Positions 55,701 through 64,000 of a stretch of DNA of 64,000 nucleotides are shown piece after piece (the first letter of the stretch is position 1; each line of letters begins with the position of its first letter). Location of the stretch: assembly GCF_024713975.1 (NCBI RefSeq), contig NC_091099.1, positions 15,001 to 79,000 on the forward strand, written 5' to 3'. Source of the stretch: Paralichthys olivaceus. Its lineage: Eukaryota; Chordata; Actinopteri; Pleuronectiformes; Paralichthyidae. The notes beneath the pieces are model-generated. The model saw only the letters and a program-made list of their open reading frames with translations, was not told where the DNA came from and searched no databases. Position numbers and translations under genes: made by a program.

Positions 55701-58184
55701 AGAGAGACGGGTACAGACAGACAGGTACAGGTACAGAGAGACAGGTACAGAGAGAGACAGGTACAGACAGACAGGTACAGGGAGAGAGAGACAGATACAG
55801 AGAGAGACAGATACAGACAGACAGGTACAGAGAGAGACAGGTACAGACAGACAGGTACAGAGAGAGACAGGTACAGACAGACAAGTACAGAGAGAGGCAG
55901 GTACAGAGAGACAGGTACAGAGAGAGGCAGGTACAGACAGACAGGTACAGGGAGAGAGAGACAGATACAGAGAGAGACAGATACAGACAGACAGGTACAG
56001 AGAGAGACAGGTACAGACAGACAGGTACAGAGAGAGACAGATACAGACAGACAGGTACAGAGAGAGGCAGGTACAGAGAGACAGGTACAGAGAGAGACAG
56101 GTACAGAGAGACAGGTACAGAGAGAGACAGGTACAGAGAGAGACAGGTACAGAGAGATGGATACAGAGAGAGACGGGTACAGACAGACAGGTACAGGTAC
56201 AGAGAGACAGGTACAGAGAGAGACAGGTACAGACAGACAGGTACAGGGAGAGAGAGACAGATACAGAGAGAGACAGATACAGACAGACAGGTACAGAGAG
56301 AGACAGGTACAGACAGACAGGTACAGAGAGAGACAGGTACAGACAGACAAGTACAGGTAGAGAGAGACAGGTACAGCGAGAGAGACGGGTACAGACAGAC
56401 ACTGTGATGTCACTGATCAGGACTCACCTGACAGAGCGAGTAACCTTCGTACAGGTGGAAGTGTCCCTGCATGAAAACACAGGGCGTGTCCTCGATCGTC
56501 CCAAACACCAGACAGCCCTCGTGACCTGGGACTGAGACACAGACACATTCAGTTCAGTTCAACTGAATCATTTCATTTGAATTAGAATTCATCAGGGGTT
56601 AGGGTTCCCATCGGTCACAAATCTTGATGCTGTTTGCACATTGTTGAATTTTGCACAGAATTTATCTATAGATTCATTTTTACAAACAATCAATGGCCAC
56701 ATCCCCTCAACGTTAGTGGGTTGGGCTACCTGTGTGCAGCATTGTGGGCGTGTCTCTCACCTGTGCTAACAGGGAAGTTGGGGATGTCCTGGTACCTGAA
56801 GGTCTGTTTGTTGGTGGCTCCTTCGGCAAGGAGTCCCAGTCCTGAGCTACAGATCACTGCCACCTTGGGACGATGACTTGTGTGGTTCAGGAGCCACTCA
56901 GTGGTCAGTTTGTAATCCTCGAAGGAACAACAGCTGTAAAATACCTGCTCCGTCAAACATCATCTTAATAACACAACTTATTATTATCATCAATATTATT
57001 ATCATAATCATGATTATTATTACTAGCTCCTATTTGTTTAGAATGTGACTCCTTCAGCTGTTAGAGGTTGAAGGTCTACAACAGGCATAGTAGTAGTGAA
57101 TCAGTTGTTGTGTTGATGTCTTCCGTTCATCAGCATCTATTGTCCTCATGTCCTGGAGACGGATCCTCACATGTGACTCTGAGCTTCAGTTACTGCTCAG
57201 AAAGTGTCTCTGTAGTTTTAACTTGTTGAGTTAAGGACAGAGGACGTTGGTGCTTGTTGACATCAATGAGACAAACTGAATATGAGACAAATCAAATTGA
57301 TTAATTGATTGATTGATAATAATAATAATAAATGGTTGATCAATAATTGATCAATATCTTTTATTAACAACAGATAGTTTTTACCTCAAATACAGATTTT
57401 TAATGTTATTTTCATAAAAAACAATAAATGATTACTTTAAATAATAATAATTATAATGTGTGATTGTGGTGAAAATGTTTCCTTCTCACAGACATGTGGG
57501 ATCAGTGCAGCAGTTCAGTAAAAACAAGCACATGATGAAAAACAAACATTTCAATGTCAACATTTACTTATTTTAAAAATTGAGATAATCCAGACAGAAA
57601 AGTGCAGATAATGATTTGTGCAGAATTATGATGAGGTGAACTCTTAGAAACCTGTTGTACGGAGTTTAAATAAAAAATGATTGACAGAGTTAACCTCTCA
57701 CACACATTAAACACAAACTCACTTGAGAACAGATTTAAACTAAGAAACTGTGAAAAGTTCAACTGAAGCTCCATGTAAAAAAACTTCAACAGACAAAGTT
57801 GACTGATGAAAGATTAAAGCTGAAACATGTTAAAGATAATAATAGTTTATTCACTAAGAGTTAGAAGAGTTCACTATTATTTGTAAAGTGCTTATTACTG
57901 TTTTTAAATGAATAAATGTCTGTTTAATCCCACAATAAGTTATTTTAACACACCATTATTTTATTATCTTAAGCCTCTATGCACAACATCTTTCTAAGTC
58001 AAACTTGTATTAGTTATATTCATGAAATACTTGTTTTTCAGTTTTTGAGGATTTATGTGAACTCGATGTTTGTTACTGACCTCAGAGATGAAGCTGCTGT
58101 TGACGAGTGAGAAGACGATGAGCAGATAAAACAGTCGAGTACGGCGCCATCACTCAGTTCACTGATAAAACACAAACATCCCAT
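52745..58184 (-). CDS. pnp: Purine nucleoside phosphorylase (7 exons, first exon tentative)
   Basis: A cytosolic purine salvage enzyme: splits (deoxy)inosine and guanosine with phosphate to base plus (deoxy)ribose-1-phosphate. Exons in transcript order: 58081-58184 (tentative), 56761-56933, 56428-56531, 54894-55069, 54583-54773, 53545-53624, 52745-52885; total 969 nt, 322 aa. Family signatures: [10 protein letters not shown] (phosphate loop), [77 protein letters not shown] and NHDEVL. Introns keep phase at every join. The usual Arg before the conserved His (QGRFH) is His here (QGHFH). Without the tentative exon the protein is about 288 aa, the family norm. Teleosts have several pnp paralogues; I cannot tell which this is. 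Confidence 0.88.
53046..53302. mobile_element. MITE copy 2, truncated at the left
   Basis: Matches 35073-35428 from AAAACTCAAAAGGTGTTTAG through AAACACACTAGTGAAAACAT to the end CTTACACACTGGACCTTT. The left terminal repeat is missing. It lies in the last pnp intron. Confidence 0.75.
55075..56402. repeat. About 1.33-kb ACAGAGAGAGACAGGTACAG array filling a pnp intron
   Basis: Degenerate short units made of GTACAGAGAGAGACAG, GTACAGACAGACAG and ATACAGAGAG with longer duplicated blocks (for example ATGGATACAGAGAGAGACGG at 55689 and 56157). It starts within about 6 nt of the exon 4 acceptor region and ends about 25 nt from the exon 3 donor, so the intron 55070-56427 is nearly all repeat. Three reading frames of the minus strand are open for hundreds of codons because the units lack stops; these are not genes. 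Confidence 0.93.
57105..57318 (+). mobile_element. GATTGATT-tailed interspersed repeat, copy 4
   Basis: Plus orientation: GTGTTGATGTCTTCCGTTCA, CAGCATCTATTGTCCTC, GACGGATCCTCACATGTGAC, AGAAAGTGTCTCTGTAGTTT and the tail ATTGATTGATTGATAATAAT. Lies in the first pnp intron. Confidence 0.7.
58081..58184 (-). CDS. pnp: Tentative first coding exon of pnp
   Basis: Minus-strand ATG at 58184-58182 opens [12 protein letters not shown] and stays open to AG followed by gtcagt at 58080, in the correct phase (2) for exon 2 (C-TGT-TGT). That makes a 35-residue, Cys/Ser-rich N-terminal extension not seen in human PNP (MENGYTYEDYK start). The ATG overlaps a TATATATGG string that could instead be a TATA box. 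The next ATG (GATGGCGCC) is out of frame and stops after 22 codons. The real start may be another small exon. Confidence 0.3.
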
Positions 58185-59009
58185 ATATAAACAAAGGTTT
58201 TATATTTTTCAGTTTTCTCATCAGTTAGTGGACATTTACACAGAATAAAACTGAGTTGTAAATAAACTGATCATCACACAACACAGTTATTGATTAGAAT
58301 AAGATTTGGCTGTAAAAACACAGATTTACAGAAACATTGATAAATTGAACACATATGACATGTTCATTATGATTGGTCATTTCGTTAAGATATCTATGTA
58401 AATTTTCAGCTTTGATATTAAATTAAAACTGAGCGAACAGTTGATTTGCTATCAAAACAAAACAAAGTTTAGAATTAACACTAACACTGAGACCAGAATG
58501 AAACAGGGACAAATTAATACAGGGTTTTACCAGGAATTCCCTTTGTCGTGCATCATTCAGCTGCAGAGACTCGAGAGGACGATAACCAAGAAAACAGAAT
58601 CAGTGACAGTGTGCTCTCGTCTCATGGGCTGATCAGAGTCTGCAAATAAACCGCAGGTCATTGACGTTTGTGATTGACCATTGAACTCTGCAGTTTGTTA
58701 ACCCTAACCCGTGACAGGAAATACTAAATGTCACATTTTTACTATCAACAGGATTTGCTTGTATATTTGGTTGCATTAACCGTGATGGATTATTGATCAT
58801 TGATTATTTAAGATATTAATAATCATCAAAAATCACAAATGTAAGATAAATCAGCAAATACATTTTTCATTAAAAGACGAGTGAGTCCAGTGGAGAATGG
58901 CTGATGAAGTCCAGGCCAGATGTGATTATTGAGATCTCTCCCATTGTGTGTCACAAAGGTTTCTCTCTTTCTTGTTCTGTGTGGTTCTGAAGGGGTGGGA
59001 CCCAATCAA

Positions 59010-59590
59010 TCAATCATTCACATTTTATTTGTCTCATATCCATAAATCCCAGTTTGTTTCATGGATGTTAACAAGGAGCAACGTCCTCTGTCCTTAACTC
59101 ATCAAGAGTCAAACTACAGAGACACTTTCTGAGCAGTAACTGAAGCTCAGAGTCACATGTGAGGATCCATCTCCAGGACACGAGGACAATAGATGCTGAA
59201 GAACTGAAGACATCAATGTGGCGGTGGGGTATGGTTAGGGCGCCAACTGCTGGACAACAGGGAGGAGTGGCTCAGCCGGTGATCCGACAGCTGTGCAGGA
59301 TCAGGTGATCAGGGCAATCAATAAAAGCATGCTTGTAACCTGGTTCTGCCTTTTTTAGTAGGCTGCGTCCTGGGACCGAAGGAGCGGCAGACGTGTGCGT
59401 GTGTGTGGGTTGGAAGACCCCGACAAGATATCTAGCGATACATATATATGTGTGTGTGAGTGGTTGCCAGGGGAGGCAACTGGAAATAAAAGACTTTACA
59501 AACGACATTCTCTCCTCCCGTCCTTCCCCGGAGTGGGCCGAGTATCCCACAATCAACACTACAACAGATTCACTACATTAGAAGAAACAG
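59010..59590 (-). mobile_element. GATTGATT-tailed interspersed repeat, copy 5, split by an LTR
   Basis: The left part runs CAATCAATCAATCATTCACA through GACACTTTCTGAGCAGTAAC to GAACTGAAGACATCAA at 59216. The right part resumes at 59552 with ATCAACACTACAACAGATTC and ends TTAGAAGAAACAGTTTGTAA. Copy 3 shows the same sequence without the break. Confidence 0.8.
59217..59551. mobile_element. Solo LTR of an LTR retrotransposon (335 bp)
   Basis: Begins TGTGG and ends CCACA (short inverted ends, TG...CA), flanked on both sides by the 5-bp direct repeat ATCAA (59212-59216 and 59552-59556). Contains two AATAAAAG poly(A)-type signals (about 59320 and 59485) and no coding sequence. The pre-insertion site is preserved in repeat copy 3. 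Family (Gypsy-like or other) cannot be told from the LTR alone. Confidence 0.85.
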
Positions 59591-62500
59591 TTTGTAACTT
59601 CATGTTTAAAGTATTTGTACATGAGAACATGTCTGACAGAGATGAAGGAGCAGACACATGAACTGAGGAGTTACTGATGGTAGAAGATGAGGAGACATGT
59701 TGTGTATCAAGAAGTCTCGGAAACAAAAGAGAAGCTCCATGTGTCCCCCGACATTCTAGAAGAGCTGGTCCAAGACAGACCTGAACCAACTATAAGCTTT
59801 AGAGAGCTTCTCGACAGATCAAGGTCAAACCAGACCTTTCTAAGATGTAGTGATCATCTGGGGATGAAGTTAATTGTCACAGTTTTTTCTAGGGCGATTA
59901 AATGAAGCAGATGTGATAAAGTTGTTTTGTGTTTGTTGTAGTCTGAGTAGAAGTAGCATTGTCCCAACTGTCTGTGGGTTTTTCTTCAAGGGGCTAGGTA
60001 AGTTTTTCTTAAACTAAAATCTGGTGCATCTGTTGCCTTGGAAACTGAAATCTGCTCAATGTTAAGATTTTTCTGTGATGTGTGTGTATTGACATGACTG
60101 ATACTGATACTTACACCACATAACCAACATGTTGAACCTTGAAGTGTCCCCTCAGTGTATGTCCCACTGCATTTTGGAGGACAATGATGTCATCAGTGTA
60201 TTTCTTGTGGTCCAGGTGTTTCTTGAGAAAATGTGGCTCCAGAAGGTCGGGGGAACTCTTTGAGGAGGTAGTGACGGTCACCTTGTAAAGCTTGATGTTT
60301 TTCAAACTCCATTAAAAACCAGTCAATTTCAAAAGACAAGTTAAAAAAAAAGAGTCTTCCATTGTGCTGTTGGCTTTAAATGCACATAAAACATTGTTAA
60401 TGTTCAGAATGCCCACGTCCAAGAGGTTATTTTTTAGAGCCATGTCTGTTGATAGTCTGTCTGTCTGCTCCTGGAGTGTCAAAGTGTCTGTATCTGTAAT
60501 CTGTAGAAACTTACCACATGTTTAACCTCCCAAAAACATGATCAATTATAAAAACTAAACATCAACTTTTGGTGCATTCCCACAGCAACAGCATTGAACA
60601 AAACCACACAAGATTTATAATCATCATCAACCAAAGGTCTTCTGACTAAATTTCAGATGGATGTGGTTGACCTGCTAGGAGGAGTACATCACCCTACAAA
60701 ACATTTCATTTCTTGTTACCAGTAGGGGGAGCTGACAATGATTAAATATTGGCATGTAGATGCGTATACGGCGAGACTCTTATCAAACGTGAAGTTTGGT
60801 GCAGATCGGATAATGTCTACTGAACTACTTCCTGTTTCATGGAGAAAACCATTTCATGTAAATTTTTTACAGATCTGAATTTTGTGCAAAGTTTCAGCAA
60901 AAGTCATTTTAGGCCAAATATACGATTCATATGGAGGAGAAAAAAATAATAAATTCAAAACCAGCAGTCGCTGCTTGGGCTCAAATAAACAAAAATTAAT
61001 CAAGATAAATGACAATAAATAATGATCAATAAAAACAAATAAAGATGAATTAAATATGAAGTACAGTAAAAACAATTAAAGATAAGTAATAATAAGATAA
61101 AGATTGATTAAAATACTTGTGTACGATTCCTTGGAGGTTGCCGTGTCACTCTTTGTGCCAATGCGTCCTCCTGAGCGGGTGTGAGCAGGTAATATATATA
61201 TACATATAATATATATATCACCTCACCCTGCACCAACTTCATGTGCAACCAGTACTTCCTGAGGAGGGGCGAGAGGATCAAAGACCAAAGGAGCTTGATG
61301 GGGATAATGCATCAGGTTCTGCCCCAAGATCCCGATGGTAACCGCCCAGCCAGTCCGGCTCAGTAGTGACACAGGGTCTCCATAGTAACCACAAAGCCAG
61401 TCCCAGTAACCATGGCAATCAATGTCAAGGTGCATTACCAGCATCTACTGAATGTAACTTCTTCTTTTGAGTGTGTCAGTGTGTAAATGTGTGAATTTAA
61501 ACATTCAACATTAATACATTTCTCCAGGCTCATGGGGATGAAGAGAACTGATCATTCATGACTGATTACACGTGTGTAGCGTGAATTCAGGTAATCTGGG
61601 ACATTGGCTAATGTAGCACACCAAAGCATTCAGTCTGTCAATGTCCTGTCTAACAAAATCTAGTCAACAGGACTTTTACTTAGCGAGGAATGTTAGGAAG
61701 GATTTCAGTGTGTGTGTGTAAACACCAGAGAAAATCTAAAGATTATATCGATCAGAAAATGATTCCCCATCATAAGATGTCACCTGATCAGTGATGTCAT
61801 GATGATGTCACAGCCATGTAACAAAACTCTATTCTACTGGACAACAGGCATGACCTGAAGCTGATGATCCATTTATGATCATATGGTAGGGTTAGGGTCA
61901 GATAATGATGTCATCATGAATTTGCCTTTACAATCAATATCATTAGAGATGATTGACAGCTAATTTGACCAATACTGATCATCATATGGGATAAATGACA
62001 TAATGATGACATCATCATCAAATGGCATCATTACAAGATAAAAAAGTTCTTATTGATTGGTTGGTATATAAACAGCATTGATCCTCTGATGAATGACATC
62101 GCCAGTTAAATAAAGACAATGTGTCGACAACAACTGAATTCATCTATTTGTGCTTTAAGAGTAAAATATGTTTAATGAAATAATGAGTGTTTTTATTGGA
62201 CAGAATATAAAATATATATTTGATTAATATCAAACGTGACGTATTAATATGTTATCTCCAGTTAGCATCACAACAGCATCTATTATAATCAAGTGGTTTA
62301 ATGGATGATCGTCAATATTGAGATGGTGACATTAATATATAGATTATGATTAAATCAGCCCTCATGAGAAAAAAAAAAGAAAGTGTCAGAATAAAATTTT
62401 AAAAACGATGTTGCAATTATGTGTTTAATTGTGTGCAACACATTAGCATTGTCACTGTGAACATGTTAGCATGAACACACTAGCATTGTCACTGTGAACA

Positions 62501-62650
62501 TGTTAGCATAAACCAGGACCTGAAGAAGACATGTACAAAAGGAGGAAACAGGAGAAAGATGAGTCATTACATCATTAGAGACTCTCTCAGTTTCTCATTT
62601 GACAGGAAGTCAGAGTTGTCAAGGAGAGAAAGTCCCTGTAATGCTCCATC

Positions 62651-64000
62651 CTAAACAGCTGCAGCGCCACCTGCAGGCTCTGCTGTCATCTCATCAGCAT
62701 CCCCGTCCTTCAGGAGGTGCTTCCTGTAAGCTTTCTGGATCACTGTCGCCACCACCTCCTCCTGTTTCCTCTGCAGGGTGCTGCTGATTGGTTCATATGA
62801 CATCTGCAGGAAACAGTGATGAATAAAGAGTGAAGTCTTCTGTGTTTTCTGTAAAACTGAAGAAACTAAAGATGAATAAATATTGTTCGTCTGGCTCACT
62901 TCATCAATATCTTTTTAATTATTCTGCACAAGAATAAAGAGAAACTTGCAAACGTTATCTATAAGGTCAAACTAGGAGCTGAGTTCAGATAATAGGGTAA
63001 CAACCAAGACTAGAACAGAATCGAATAGAACCTTGGACAAGTTATTGATCATGAACTTTTCCTCCATTCTGGCTTTGAGAGAGTCCATCTGTCCTCGATC
63101 ACCAAATATCTGCACACACATATAACATATGATATTAAAAAGTAAAAAGTAAAACTAACAATATTATAATAAGAAAAAGAAGAACAATATTTGATTTTAT
63201 CCCATTAAATTTGTATAGTACCAAATCACAGCAGATGTTATCTCAGGGCACTTTACAGAATGAGAATAGCCCTGAGAATATCCAGTGGAGAGTAAATCAT
63301 AATAATAATGTTACCTGTGCAGTGAGAGCAAACAGGACGTCCACACAGTGAATCTTGTCTCCAGGAAGCAGAGGAAGATCCATGTGGATCAGTTTGAAGG
63401 TGTTTGGTTTGGGAATCCTCAAAGGATCCTGCAGAGCATCGCAGAAGTCCGACAACTTACTGTGGGAACCCGGAGACAAAGAGGATTTCTGCTTCGGTGA
63501 CCAATTGCCTCTTTCATCTGAGTTTTATGATCATATTCTCAGAGTTAAAGTTGAATCAGATCAGATGAACATATAATTTTTTGTGCAAAGCTGGGACTCA
63601 CCTGTATGGGATGATGTGTGAGTTGTCACAGTCAAACCTTCTCCAGGTTTTATAAAACATTAGCAAATCCTCATCACTCGGCGTTTCTGTGTCGTACATG
63701 TTGAAGGTCTCGAGAACGACAGCTGTGTACAGGAGGACCACCAACAGGAGGGACAGGGTGATGTAGGAGGTGATGAAGATGATTCCCACAGTCGGGTGGA
63801 CACAGTCGCCTCCGACTGGCGTATCTTTGTCCGGGTCGCAGTCCAGTGGTGTGTTTAGGATGGGACTCAGCACGGTGTTCCATCCAGCCATTGTGGTCAT
63901 CGTAAACATACAGATCATGCTGTTCAAAAATGTTTCAAAATTAAACATGTCGTGGAACCTTGCCGTGTTCTTCACATGTGCAAAGCTTAACATGCCGAAG
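62651..64000 (-). CDS. Divergent voltage-gated sodium channel alpha subunit, 3' end (partial)
   Basis: The last four exons of a four-domain Na+ channel running off the right edge. In transcript order: 63602-64000 (partial), 63315-63479, 63032-63109, 62651-62803; stop TAG at 62651-62653. The first gives the domain IV pore and S6: [23 protein letters not shown] (selectivity-filter Ala kept), [10 protein letters not shown], then S6 [20 protein letters not shown]. The rest gives the cytoplasmic EF-hand-like region ([40 protein letters not shown]) and the IQ motif [11 protein letters not shown]. Splicing keeps frame at each join. The tail after the IQ motif is only about 20 residues. It is Nav-like rather than Cav-like ([15 protein letters not shown]), but diverged, so I give no symbol. 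Confidence 0.85.
63193..63290. repeat. Partial fish interspersed repeat in sodium channel intron
   Basis: AAATTTGTATAGTACCAAAT, TTATCTCAGGGCACTTTACA match the start of the family at 51728-51930. Confidence 0.5.

Larger units (their letters stand above)
58185..62650. other. Intergenic region between pnp and the sodium channel gene
   Basis: No gene is supported. Contents: AT-rich DNA, repeat copy 5 with its LTR insertion (59010-59590), a fish repeat piece near 60690-60850 (AAGTTTGGTGCAGATCGGAT), a TATA-rich dinucleotide stretch at 61190-61220, and the presumed 3' UTR of the sodium channel gene on the minus strand. A duplicated phrase (ACATGTTAGCATGAACACAC-like) lies near 62460-62512. Two minus-strand open stretches (60111-60305, 61223-61444) are unassigned. 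Confidence 0.65.

Noticed and set aside
54890..56413. Open frames of about 470-507 codons on the minus strand, Cys/Leu/Ser-rich
   Set aside because: They translate the CTGTACCTGTCTCT array in the pnp intron; short stop-free repeat units open several frames at once. The exon frame entering the intron meets a stop (TGA) within a few codons.
59217..59551. An intact retrovirus-like element
   Set aside because: Only a single LTR is present, with no gag or pol coding sequence on either side.
60111..61444. Two minus-strand open stretches (60111-60305 and 61223-61444)
   Set aside because: I recognise no family and see no convincing splice partners; they may be chance or old repeat DNA. Noted only in the intergenic entry.
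62651..64000. Calcium channel or NALCN instead of a sodium channel
   Set aside because: The filter Ala in domain IV, the PLRIPKPN segment, [13 protein letters not shown] and the RKQEEV-IQ ending are sodium channel signatures.

Overview
The window is vertebrate nuclear DNA, almost certainly from a ray-finned (teleost) fish. The genes are split into many exons with GT-AG borders. The coded families (laminin beta, purine nucleoside phosphorylase, voltage-gated sodium channel) are animal ones. The spacer DNA is full of fish-type repeats: L2/Rex-like LINE pieces, hAT-like elements, short MITEs and long micro/minisatellites. I cannot name the species.

Layout. 1-4441 is a repeat-bearing upstream region containing one hAT-like element (2432-3695). 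4442-25249 (+) is a complete laminin beta chain gene, best matched to LAMB4: 34 coding exons summing to 5373 nt, or 1790 residues. 26746-50085 (+) is a second complete laminin beta gene, best matched to LAMB1: 33 coding exons, 5349 nt, 1782 residues. Both exon sums are exact multiples of three, and many matching exons have identical lengths, so the two genes are ancient tandem duplicates. The LAMB4-then-LAMB1 order on one strand is the order I know from human chromosome 7. 52745 to about 58184 (-) is a purine nucleoside phosphorylase gene (PNP) whose first coding exon is uncertain. 62651-64000 (-) is the 3' end of a divergent voltage-gated sodium channel alpha subunit that runs off the right edge.

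How the genes work together. The laminin beta chains are secreted. Each pairs with an alpha and a gamma chain through its C-terminal coiled coil, and the LN domain polymerises basement membrane. PNP is a cytosolic purine salvage enzyme, and the sodium channel is an excitable-membrane protein. I see no functional link between these two and the laminins beyond position.

Most notable observations: (1) a 27-bp tandem repeat at the lamb1 exon 28 splice junction that copies the 5' splice site several times in frame, so alternative donors could add blocks of nine residues to the coiled coil; (2) a sodium channel whose C-terminal region is cut by three introns and whose last pore helix has replaced residues; (3) an extra, very basic exon in the lamb4 domain IV that lamb1 lacks; (4) a shortened beta-knob in lamb1; (5) replacement of the usual phosphate-binding Arg in PNP by His; (6) a clean solo LTR with target-site duplication inside an older repeat; and (7) two minisatellites of about 1.3 kb, one filling a PNP intron.
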